Of a stretch of DNA of 64,000 nucleotides, positions 30,446-40,488 are shown piece after piece. The translations under genes were made by a program, and so were the position numbers. The stretch comes from Hemerocallis citrina (Eukaryota > Streptophyta > Magnoliopsida > Asparagales > Asphodelaceae): NCBI GenBank assembly GCA_017893485.1, contig CM030360.1, positions 2,634,501 through 2,698,500 of the forward strand, read 5' to 3'. The notes beneath the pieces were generated by a model that saw only the letters and a list, made by a program, of their open reading frames with translations, was not told where the DNA came from and did not search any database. Within the stretch, counting starts at the first letter, position 1; every line of letters starts with the position of its first letter.

Positions 30446-30457
30446 TGGTATCAGAAC
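30446..30457 (+). other. Copia-1 primer binding site
   Basis: TGGTATCAGAAC, one base from the TGGTATCAGAGC complement of initiator tRNA-Met used by most plant copia elements. Confidence 0.7.
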
Positions 30458-30479
30458 AACAGGTTCGTGGATTTGTTTG

Positions 30480-31500
30480 AGTTCCTTGGAGATAATAGCA
30501 GATCAAAAGACGAAAATCAAGCAGTTTGATCAACTTCAATCTATGGAAGGAGGGCATGTTTTATGATGTGTTGGTTCAGAAGGACTTGCATCTTGCCCTA
30601 GAAGAAAACAAGCCAACAGCTATGAAGCAGGAGAAGTGAGATGAGATTTGTTTGAAGGCCTTGAGTTTAATCTAACTACAATTGGTGAATGAAGTCATGT
30701 GTAATATCTTTAAGGAGAAAAGTGTGGCAAGTCTATGGGCAAGACTCAGAACTGACTACTCAAGATAGTCGTTGTTGGATCGAATGTTCTGGAAGAGGAA
30801 GCTATTTCGTTTCTCAATGAAGGAAGGTACTCATGTTGAAGATCATATTGTGGAATTCAATAAGGTAATATATGAACTGAATGCGATTAACATTGATGAT
30901 CTTAGCAAAGAGGATTTCAAATTGATATATTCACTTCCACTTTCTTATGATCACTTGATATAAGGAAGGACACTCATAAAGGGGGATCTACTCCTGCAGG
31001 TTGTTTGACGATGGATTGTGATACTTTAATTGAAAGAGATAGGGTACACAAGGGTAATATCCGTTGCCACCATTGTAGAGAGATTGAGCATTACAAGAGA
31101 GATTGTCGTAAGTGGCTGAGTCAAAAGAGTGCTACTATAGGAGGTGATCAAGCCAACATAACCAGTGCTATTGATTCAGGTGAATCTAGTAATTTTGATT
31201 TATGTATTCTTATTTCAAGTTCTTCATATGTGGATTCGATTTGATTTCTTGATTTGGGAAGTTCTTCTCATATTTTCTCCGAGAAGGATATGTTTTCTAC
31301 ATACAAGTCTACAACAGGCCGTAGTGTGAGAACGGGGACTGGTGAGATTTGTGATGTGGTTGGTGAGGGAATTGTTGAATTAGAGACACAATATGGTAAA
31401 TGGTTCACGCTAGAAGAGTTCATGTATATTCCAGTATTGAAGAAAAATTTGATATTCTTGGGGACTATATTCTCGGGGTTGTAGGTACACAACTCGATGT
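30480..31500 (+). pseudogene. Copia-1 gag and protease remnant
   Basis: Degenerate plus-strand copia gag with several stops (for example LLDRMFWKRKLFRFSMKEGT then VEDHIVEFNKVIYELNAIN and LIYSLPLSYDHLI, 30770-30963), then a zinc knuckle CHHCREIEHYKRDC (about 31066-31107), then a protease region DLGSSSHIFSEKDMFSTYKS.. ending MYIPVLKKNLIFLGT (31250-31480). The catalytic D-S-G appears as D-L-G, which would destroy activity. Integrase, RT and the 3' LTR are missing, so the element was truncated near 31500. Confidence 0.7.
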
Positions 31501-32752
31501 GGAGTTTTGACAGTTGTGGGAGTAGAAAAACTTGGCCGAGTGTTTGGAAGCTCATTATTCCTAAAACATCATCTAATAAGTCGTCACTAGAATCACCGAA
31601 GCGAGATTGCAACATTCGAATATCATTGGAAGGTGGAGAGTGCCTTGGGGTAGGTGGAATTTGTGTGGAGGGTGACACCTCTTGTTACAAAATTTGTTTA
31701 CAATAAAACTAACTTTGAAAATTTTATTCTCTTTGTTACAACTTTGGTTACAAAAAAATTGGCATAATCCAAATGATTGAAAGGCACAAAAAACCAAAGA
31801 AGGAGGAGAGTAATAAACCAATAAAATATAATGAAAAAGAAAACCATGATATCAAACTGATTTGATGTCGAGGCTTGAGTAGCACACAATCTCCTACAAA
31901 CAGTTTTTGCTTCGTCCGGGTGCTGGAGCTAGTTGAGGCGGTTGTCTCCCAGGATGCAATAACGAAGAGTGTTCATGCAGATACTACGTAATGCTCTCGA
32001 ACTTGTAGCATCAGAACTCTATCACCAACTTACCGAAGAACTTACAAAAACGGAACAGAACAGAGAGGAAGAGAGAAGATTCTGTGCAGGGAAGAAAGTG
32101 AGGGGGGTCTCTATTCATAGGGTCAGGGTCAGAGACTGTAACGACAGATAAGGTTATGAATGCCTACAGTGCAACAACAGACAATCTATCGAATGCGTAC
32201 ACTGTAACAACGTCAATGCCTTTAAATGCCTTCAGTGTAACTACAGAAAATCAATTGAGTGCGTACACTGCAACAACAGGCAAAATGTTTCATACTCACT
32301 GAAACGGCAGACAAAACCGTTTCTGCATTTATTTCAGCCATTTACAAAAAAAAAATCAAAACTATAGCAAAAGGTGGCTCTGCACGAGGTGGGGTTATGC
32401 CGGTTTGGCATTCGTGTCCGCAGGATGTGCGGGCGCACACAAGCCGCATGTAATCCGGTCCAAGATCTGCACACCCCTCCCCCCGCGCGCACACACGAGA
32501 GAGAGCCTCTTGTCTAGCTATCTTACAATGCTTAGAAAGAGGATATTATATATCATTTTTTAATTCCTTTGATTTTTCCGATGTGGGACTACGTTCCCTC
32601 AATCCATTTTCAAAAATAAAAACGTCTCACTTTGAGAGAGAATTTCTCATTCATCCCTTAACCGTTTTTAGCAAATAAATATATGATTTTGATCTACTCA
32701 TGAAGGAGAACACAAATCAATCAAGATGTCTCAATAATTCATTAAGGATCTA
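31501..32752 (-). other. Possible decayed copia LTR or leader, minus strand
   Basis: No gene. On the minus strand, 32640-31960 has LTR-like order: TAGTCCCACATCGG (near 32590), a motif common in plant copia LTRs; short direct repeats with TGTACGCA and ACAGT (32150-32290); and a CT-rich leader. It directly follows the truncated RNase H of copia-2, so it may be that element's 3' LTR. The ends could not be set. Confidence 0.3.
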
Positions 32753-33521
32753 CTAAAAAATTACAGATTGACTGTCTGAATATATGCAGATTGGGGGCAG
32801 AGACCTTGCCCACCTTGGAATGTCCTCAAGGAAGTGGGGCAACCATTCAGCCTCTTCCCCACATTTTTCCAGTGCGATGAATTCAGATTCCATCGTGAAT
32901 TTAGCGATCACTGTTTTTTTAGGATTTCCAAGAAATGGTTGCACCACCTAATGTAAACACATAGCCACTAGTAGATTTTTAATTATCACTAGATATCCAG
33001 TTTGCATTACTGTATCCTTCATGTAGAGCCAAATATCTTGTATAATGCAACCCATAATTACGAGTGAAACGCAAGTACTTCAGCACTCTTATAATTTCTT
33101 GTCAATGCTCGCTTCTAGGATTACTCGTATATCTACTTAGTTTACTCAATGCATAGGCTATGTCTAGTCTTGTACAACTCATTAAGTACGTTAGACTACC
33201 TATGATTCTAGAGTATTCTACTTGAGAAATACTCTCACCTTTATTCTTGGATGAATGTAGAGTTAAGTCTATTGGAGTTCTGGCAATTCCAGAATTATCT
33301 TTATCAAATTTTTCAAAAATATTATCAATATAATATGAATGGCTTAAAACAAACTCGTCTGATGTTCTTGTGATTTTAATTTCCAATATAACATTAGCTA
33401 GTCTCATGTCTTTTATGTCAAACCTTGAGTCAACATGGTTTTAGTAGATTTAATCATCTTATCATTGCTTCCAACAGTAAGCATGTCATCTACATATAAA
33501 TATATTATGACATTAACTTTC
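32753..33521 (-). pseudogene. Copia-2 RT second half and RNase H
   Basis: From 33521: VNVIIYLYVDDMLTVGSNDK with the RT active site YVDDM (33482-33496), then SYYIDNIFEKFD, SRIIGSLTYLMSCTRLDIAY and ALSKLSRYTSNP, then a stop where Trp is usual (near 33100), then RNase H with TMESEFIALEKCGEEAEWL and YSDSQSV. The final RNase H motif and C-terminus are missing. It joins 53135 across Tat-2. Confidence 0.8.
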
Positions 33522-33526
33522 AGTGT
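33522..33526. repeat. Left target duplication of Tat-2 (AGTGT)
   Basis: Matches AGTGT at 53130-53134, inside the copia-2 RT coding region. Confidence 0.9.
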
Positions 33527-34118
33527 TGTTACCGCTGATTTCGGTGTGGGGGTAAACAGATAGAATTTGTGGATCCGAGGGAAACCTGAACAGCTTACTC
33601 AGCCTACTTGCTCCCGCCGCTACCTGCAAAGAAGTGCGAAACACCGGGGTTGATTCCGGCGACGCACCCTCCGACGCTCTTGTCAGTAATCAGCTAAAGA
33701 TTAAGAAAGAGCTTAAGATGGTGGAGAAGTGATTAACCTGGTCTCGGTGGTAGAGGGGTTGTATTTATAGTCGCCTTTGGAATGATTTGGGGCCTAATTT
33801 CCTGCCTAACAAATAGGAGAAAAATCCTCCTATTCTGTTTTGGGAAGTTAGGCCTTGATTCCCTGGTGAGAGCTAATCAGGTTTATTGATTTGACCAAAT
33901 CAGTGGCCTGATTCTCTTTTTGGTGGATTGGGCTTGTATCGGGTCGGGTCCCGTACCCAATTGAAGTGGATCTATTCGCGGGTGGTTGGTTCTGTGAGAA
34001 GGAGGCCCAATACCCGTTTTGGATCCATCTGTATGTGAAATTACCTTTTTACCCCCGTGCTTCAGGATTCGTGATCGATCTGGACGGTCCCGATTTAACT
34101 CCAATTTTAGCCATATCA
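33527..34118 (-). repeat. Tat-2 3' LTR
   Basis: TGTTACCGCTG...CATATCA on the plus strand, 592 bases, TATA (minus) at 33762-33769. Confidence 0.95.
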
Positions 34119-34134
34119 CGAGCCCCCCACTCCT
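34119..34134 (-). other. Polypurine tract of Tat-2
   Basis: CGAGCCCCCCACTCCT on the plus strand, the exact complement of the Tat-1 tract. Confidence 0.85.
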
Positions 34135-36388
34135 AAAGACTGAGTGTGATCAGACTTTGAGGAGTAGTTTAACTGTTTTAGTGGCTGATGGAGTTGTATT
34201 GGAGTCCAGACGTGGGATTTTGAATCTAGAAAGGGGGTAGTGAGGCAACTTTTGATGCCGCTGGCAGTTCTCTGGTCACATCGGGTATTCAAGAGTTTTT
34301 ATCTATTTTTTCGGACTACTTGTTTAATTTTGCGACACGTTCGCTAATCATTCGGGGGCCTTAATCGTACATTCTGGGCGATAATTGTTCGTTCAGGGGT
34401 TCGAAAACGTGCCCCCTAAATCTCAATTATTCTCCAGAATTTTTGGCTAATTTTCCCGAATTTTTAACAATTTTCTCGCAATTTTTAAACAAATAAAACA
34501 ATTTAAATAGATAAAAAATGATTTAAATCCCGATTTATGGCGTGGCTCGATCTGGGCTGCTGATCGCAGATGGGCACGAACTTCGGAAAGATCTGACGGC
34601 TGCTGCTGCTCGGCAGCGTTTTTCTCCGTTTACCAGTTCGGGAAGGCCTTTGCTCGGCAGCCGACCGAAGGTATGGGGGTTCGGCCGCCGACCGAAGGCT
34701 TGAGTGACGTGGCGTTATCTGGGCCGTTGGATGTTGGTACGCATCTCGAGACGGGAACGGTTCCCAAGAAAACGCTATCTTGTCTTTTAGCGCACGTGGC
34801 GCAATCTGAGCCGTTCGCCATTGGGAGCGTGAATTTCTGAGAGATCCAACGGCTGAGATAGCTCGGTGCCTTTTTTTCTCCATTTACCAGTTCGGGAAGG
34901 CCTCTGCTCGGCAGCCGACCGAAGGTATGGGGGTTCGGCAGCGTCGTGGCGCTATCTGTTCGGAGGCGATCTCGCTTCCGAGGGTATTAATGACGCTCGG
35001 GGTTGGTGCGGCATTCCCCTTTCCCAGGTTATTAAGAATAATTCCTTTAATTAATGCGTGGCGTTTCGACTTCCGAGGATCAGTAATTCCCTCAATTAAA
35101 ATGCGGCGCTTCAATTTCCGAGGGTAGTAATGGCTGGTTCTTGGGGGCAGGTTATAAGTACTCCACCCCCTTTGTCGCTTTCGTCACAACCAAATCGAGT
35201 TCCAGACCTCGGAGGCGTCTGCCTTGGGTAGCTTCTTTCTTGAGGTCCGGAGAGGTGGTCGCTCTTCTGCCTGGTTTTCCCTTCGTTCCTGACGGCCCCA
35301 AAGCGGATGTTAGGAGCGAGGGGGGACGAGGTAGTAGTGGCGGCGACCGCGGTCCGGATCCGAGGGACAAGTTACTTCGGAAGGACGGGCGGTCGCCTTG
35401 TTGTCTTGTTGTTTCCCCATTCCTCTCTGCTCCGAAAAGGTGGTGTCAGGAGTGGGGAGCAATAAGACAGTAGGGTCGACGGCAATAGTCCTGTCCCGGG
35501 GTGTGGACTTCTTCGGCAGGACGGGTGGTCGTTCTCTCACCAAGATCTTCGGCTTTCTTTGGTGGCTCCGAAGCGAGCGTCGGAGAGAGCGGAGGTCTTG
35601 GTGAGAGAGTGACGATCCATGTCCGATGCCGATCTCTTGGTCCATTTCATCATGAGTAGCAGCTCGGGCTTTTGGACCGTCCGAGCCTGTTGTTTGCAAC
35701 TGTGAAGGCGCTGTGGTTAGAGCCCTTTGGCAAGCCGCGCCTTTCAGATGCAAACAACTGGCTCGGAATGGTGCGTTCTTCCCGATTCCTGAGTGTGGAT
35801 GGGTCTCCTCTCATCTCTGTCTTCCTTCCGGGCTGATGGCTTTTGATGGATATCAGCCCGGGGGAGTTAGAGATGGGGGGAGTGCCGATCTGTTCCCGCC
35901 CGGGGCCCGTAGTTGGCAGAATGCCGATTGGTGCACGGGACCTGGGGGGGCGCTCGCCGAAGGCGGCGCCTCAAAACTAAATCAAAAATTTTTTCGGGTT
36001 CTTTTTAGACATAGGTGGGGCGTCCGAGGATCCGATCGTCCGAGCGACGTGGCGCTATCTGAGCCGCCGGATGCTGACACGCATCTCGAGATGGGCGCTT
36101 TCTCCAAGAAAACACTATCTTGTCGTTTAGTGCTCTCGGCGAGATCTGGACCGTCTGATGGAGATCGAGCGCGAAAGTTGAGGGAGAAGGGAGTTTTCCC
36201 CATTTACCAGCTCGGGAAGGCACTTGCACGGATTCCGAGCGGACTCTATTGCAGCCACGTTCGGTTTGCTCGCAGCTCGGATTCAGATCCCATCTTGCCG
36301 AGCTGGTTGACTTTGTGGTGGGCCTTCGAGATGCTTCGAGAGTAGCCCAAAAGTCGCTCTGGAAGTCCAAGAGACGCCTCATTTTCAC
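34135..36388 (+). other. Tat-2 spacer upstream of the antisense gene
   Basis: No convincing gene. It contains the AT-rich block shared with Tat-1 (34375-34510), AAAACG-N9-type motifs at 34769-34788 and 36109-36128 next to CACGTGG or CTCGGCG, a direct repeat of CATTTACCAGTTCGGGAAGG with CCGACCGAAGG (34628 and 34882), and a TATA-like element at 35153-35158. Short frames here (for example 35141-35473 and 35713-36345) have no counterpart in Tat-1 and look fortuitous. Confidence 0.5.
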
Positions 36389-36394
36389 TATAAA
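36389..36394 (+). promoter_or_regulatory. TATA box for Tat-2 antisense gene 1
   Basis: CACTATAAATCTTTACCCCC followed by a CT-rich leader (36413-36470), about 195 bases before the ATG at 36587. A second TATA-like site is at 35153. Confidence 0.5.
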
Positions 36395-36586
36395 TCTTTA
36401 CCCCCCTTTGACCAAGTCTTCACTTTTCACTTTTACTCTCTCTCTTCCGTATTTACTTTGCTTCGAGGTCTTTAGCTCCCTGGTGGTGTCGCTAGCTGTC
36501 GCGGTAGCGTTCCTAGTTCCGGCGAAGTTTCCGACCGTAGCTGTCACTTCAAGGTCAGTCTCTTTCCCTTCTCTCTTTAGGAAAAT

Positions 36587-38992
36587 ATGGTTAAGATTTC
36601 GGCTGAGACCCCCGCCTCGGAGCAAGCCGTTGGCCGAGGGGAGAAAGAGAAAGGAGTAATGGAGCTGAGCGAGCAGGACGTTGTTCGTCCAGATGCGGAG
36701 GGCGGAGTGGCCGAGGTGCCCCAAGAAGTCGCGGCGGAGTCCCGAAAGGGCAAAGCCGTAATTACTATAGTGGAGACGCCGAGGAGAGCGGGGGAGTTCG
36801 GTCGGCAGCCCATCGCCGTGTCGAGTGTGGGAGGAGTTCGGGATTATACTGAGGATATCTTGGAGAAGGTTACCCAAGGTACGGCTAAACTGGTGGAGGA
36901 GAACGAGCCTAGGGAGCTGTCCGAGGTCGATCACAAGATCTCGACTCTTACCGAAGCGGACCTTCATCTGGTCCGAGAGGGCTTCCAGATCCCTCTCGAG
37001 TACGTGTTGCTCCTCCCTGGGCCGGGGTTCCGAGCCAACACTAGGTCCTCTCCGGACATATGCGTCTTTCCGGTCGACTCCCTCATTGCCGGTCTTCGCT
37101 TTCCCCTCCACCCGTTCGTGGTTGACGTCCTGGTTTGGTATGGTTTGAGTCCCGCCCAACTGATGCCGAACACATGGAGGCAAGTTGTGGCGTTCCTCCT
37201 CCGATGCCAAGAGATCGGCGCCAAGCCGACCATGTACCTCTTTCGAAGTCTCTTCCGACCTGTCCGGCCGAGAAAAGACGAACAGAGGTTTTATCTTTCG
37301 CCCCGGACGGGCGTGAAACTGATCGAGAATCCGGACTCGATCAAACACTGGAAGGACAAATACTTCCTCGTTCGGAATCTGACGCCATGGGTGATACCGA
37401 CAGTTTGGGCGGACGGACTACCCAAGCGCACAAAGAAGGACGTTCCGCTGAACGCTGCAGAGACCGAGGTCCAGAAGAAGATCCTTGCTCTGCCGATGCT
37501 TAGCTGGAAGGATATCACCGAAGAGCATCTGTTCCGTGGGGGTCTCAGTCCGATCGACCCTCGTACGCTTCTGGTATTTATACTTCTCTCCGTAAAGTTT
37601 GTAAAAAAATTTCTAAGTTTTTTCATTCGACTCTTGCAGAGACCATGAAGCTCGATTACAAGGCTCTGGTGGCGAAGGGCAGGTCCGAGCAGGAGAAGAA
37701 GAAGAGGCCGTCGACAGCGCCTCAGGACAGCCGAGCTTCGAAGAAGGCCTCGGTCGTGAAGGCAGCCGACCAACCGAAGGTTGCGGTCCTGAAGGAGGGG
37801 GAGATTGAGGTCCTTGTCCCTCCGGCAAAGGTCGCGGTCCCCGAGCAGGGGGGGGTCGTGGACCTCGATCCCTCGGCCTCGGCTGCTCCTGCTCCTACCC
37901 CGGAGGCGGACGCTTCTGGTCCGTCGAGCGGTGGGTTCGGAGTGGCTGATGCGCTGTCCCTCTCGGTTCCGCCCCTCACCTCCGACGCGGAGAAGATCTT
38001 GACCAAGCATCACAAACAGATCTTCGTCCCTGATTGGCAGGTGATGAACGTCGACGGCTTTTTGGGCGACGGGAACATCTGCATGGAGGCAGTGAGGCAC
38101 CTGCCGACCCCGAAGGACCGAGCGACCCTGAGGGCCGGGATGGCAGGGGACAACGTGATGCAGATGGCCCGGAGCACTATGTCGGTAAGTGTGTCGAGCC
38201 CTTCTTCATTCATATTTTTTCCCTGGAATTTTTTTCTAAGTTCTTGGGCTCGGATTTTAACGTGTTGTTCTCTTCCAGACCCTCTGCCACTTCAGTTGGC
38301 TGGTCGAGGAGTTGGCGAAGAAAGATCAGGAGAAGGAGAAGGAGAGGACGGAGCGCGTTCGGGTTGCGAAGCGGCTTGAGTCCGAGCTGCTTCTCTCGAC
38401 GAAGAGAGTCGCCGAAGTGGAGGACCTGGAGAAGAAGCTGGCCGACGCCATCCAATCGTCGAAGGATACGGCGGCCAAGCTTGAGAAGGAGGTGGCCGAG
38501 CTGAAGGAGGAGCTGGCCAGCGCTCGGTCGGGAGCAGAGAAGGAGGTTACCGAGCTGAAGGATGAGCTGGCCAAGGCTCGGTCGAAAGGGGAGACTACTC
38601 GGAAGAGAGCCGAGAGGATCAATGCCAACCACCTGAGGAAGGTGAAGAAGGTGAAGAAGGCCGTGCAAGAGGAGGCCGCGCAGCACATGATCCAGAATAT
38701 GCTGGACGCCTACGGCCGTGCCCTGACCCACGTAGTCGCGAAGAACCCGGGCTTCGACTCGTCCTCCTACGACTTTTACGAGCCCGTGGAGGGGGAAGAA
38801 GGGATCACCGAGGGTCTACTCGGTCCCGACGGAGAGACGGAACCCGCCGAAGGTGATGGGGAGACCGAAGCCGAGGGCGAGGAGGAGAAACTCTCCGAGG
38901 AGGAGAGCTGGAGCGAAGGCGGGGGCGAGGGTGATGGCGAGGACAAGGCAGAGGGGTCGACGGATCCGAGCGGCAAAAAGGTCGACCCCTGA
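36587..38992 (+). CDS. Tat-2 antisense gene 1: spliced, Transposase_28-like domain plus coiled coil
   Basis: Three plus-strand exons: 36587-37562, 37640-38184 and 38279-38992. Introns of 77 and 94 bases have GTACGC..TTGCAG and GTAAGTG..TTCCAG ends, in phases 1 and 0, the same as Tat-1. Exon 1 starts MVKISAETPASEQAVG and carries GLRFPLHPFVVDVLVWYGL, MPNTWRQVVAFLLR and FYLSPRTGVKLIENPDSIKH. Exon 2 has TSDAEKILTKHHKQIFVPDW. Exon 3 is a coiled coil (LEKEVAELKEELASARSG, repeated as EVTELKDELAKARSK) with an Asp/Glu-rich tail ending KKVDP. No stop interrupts the joined frame. It is intact, unlike the Tat-1 copy. Its role is unknown; it is convergent with gag-pol. Confidence 0.75.
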
Positions 38993-39205
38993 CTCGGTTG
39001 TCTCCCTACTTTTCAGTCTTTTTGGTTTTGTTTTCTTTTTGTAAGCCTTATTGCGGACTGGCCACCGCCTTTGTTTTGAATGAAAAGTATTTTGTTTGGC
39101 CAAAAATTTGTCCAAGTGTTGAGCCTCGGACTTAGTGTGCGTTTTGGGAGTTTTGGGCGTAAATTTCTCCAGCTGTTGGGCCTCGGATTTATTTCCACTT
39201 TTCAG

Positions 39206-40045
39206 GTGGTGTTTGGTCCGGTCACGGAGCTAGTCTTCCTTCGGAAGGAACTGGCCAATTTGAAGCGTGAACTTTCGGACAGCCGGCAGAAGCGGTTTCT
39301 CCTGCTCGGCCAGGCGGAGGAGGTCAGGGCAGTTCTGAGGAGGAACTGCCGCGAGCTGCATCAACTCCGGAAGCGCTCCCAGGGTCCTGGTTCCGAAGGG
39401 GAAATTGAGCGGCTTCGTGGGGAGCTTAAAGCCGCCGAGCAGAAGAACGACGATCTTTTGGCCGAGGTACAATACTTGGAGCTATCGGAGAGAGAGTGTT
39501 CGGCGGAAAGGGAGACGATGGCCTCTGAGCTGGAGGGGGCTTTGGCCGAGCGTAAGAAACTATTGGCCGAAGTCGACATGCTCAGAAGGATCACAATAGA
39601 TAGGGGGATCGAGGTCACCCACTATCGGCGGCTTGCAACTGATAGTTCCAATGCCTCGGGCTCGTTGAAGGCCCCTCGATCGAAGAAATTGGCGAAGGAC
39701 GTTGTCTTGAGGGATCGGATTATCGAACTGGAGGAGGAGATCGCGTCGCTCAAGCCTGCACCGGAGAGGGCTAATGTCCGCAGCACGTCGTGCACTCGCG
39801 AGGAAAGTGAGAGGGGGATCACGTTTTATGAACTCGTGACGCGCCCGCTAACGACCAGGCGGAGCCCGGCTGACGCTCAGAGCAGCGCGGCTGTCTCGTC
39901 GAGCGGGGCATCGGCCGGCGCGGCTGTTAGGACTAGCAGTGAAGGGGGGTCGCGCTTCGTTGGTCTAGGGTCGAGCTCAGAGGGTCGGCCTCGTCGTCCT
40001 CGCGTTTCCCTAAACCGAAGCATTCCCCTTCCGAAGAGGACTTGA
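39206..40045 (+). CDS. Tat-2 antisense ORF 2, coiled-coil protein
   Basis: Open from an ATG at 39080, but homology to Tat-1 ORF 2 begins after a strong acceptor (CCACTTTTCAG, ending 39205), so the upstream 42 residues may be intron-derived. Content: LRKELANLKRELSDSRQKR, EIERLRGELKAAEQKNDDLL, LAEVDMLRRITIDRGIEVTH (heptad-rich), then IIELEEEIASLKPAPE, the block RANVRSTSCTREESERGITF and the ending SLNRSIPLPKRT. In frame, the end of exon 3 of gene 1 (AAG before GTCGAC) could be spliced to 39206, bypassing the KKVDP stop; this is a guess. Confidence 0.6.
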   Translation: MVFGPVTELVFLRKELANLKRELSDSRQKRFLLLGQAEEVRAVLRRNCRELHQLRKRSQGPGSEGEIERLRGELKAAEQKNDDLLAEVQYLELSERECSAERETMASELEGALAERKKLLAEVDMLRRITIDRGIEVTHYRRLATDSSNASGSLKAPRSKKLAKDVVLRDRIIELEEEIASLKPAPERANVRSTSCTREESERGITFYELVTRPLTTRRSPADAQSSAAVSSSGASAGAAVRTSSEGGSRFVGLGSSSEGRPRRPRVSLNRSIPLPKRT

Positions 40046-40488
40046 TTATGTCACTTTTCATTTTTGTTGGCCGTTGTAATAACCTAGTTGTGGGGTTGGT
40101 CGACCGTCTGTAACACTATTATGTCTGAATGCATAAAGATTCTGAAAAACTTTCAAGTGTTTGTCTTCGGCATTGTATTGAAACTGCGTTGTTCGTTTTT
40201 CCTATTTTTCAGCTTGTCGCGGCGATCCATGGATCGGACTCCGGGCATCCGAATGATGACTCCGCATCCGAGGCGACCTCTGGGACGGTGGTTCTGAGCC
40301 CCAGGAGTGTCGATCTGAAGCTACGCCGAGCCGAGGGCGAGTGGAGTCACCTTTCGTTGGTCCTCAGTCTCCGGGAGGCCGAAACACAATGCTTGGAGAA
40401 CAAGATCGTCGAGCTGAGCCCCGTAGGGGAGGACGAGGACTCGCAGACCGCATTCAGCAATGCTCTTCGGGTCAAAAGTATTCGGCAC

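Noticed and set aside
35141..36345. Frames of 110-210 codons upstream of the Tat-2 antisense gene
   Set aside because: No counterpart in Tat-1, no domain, and they overlap on both strands in GC-rich spacer.
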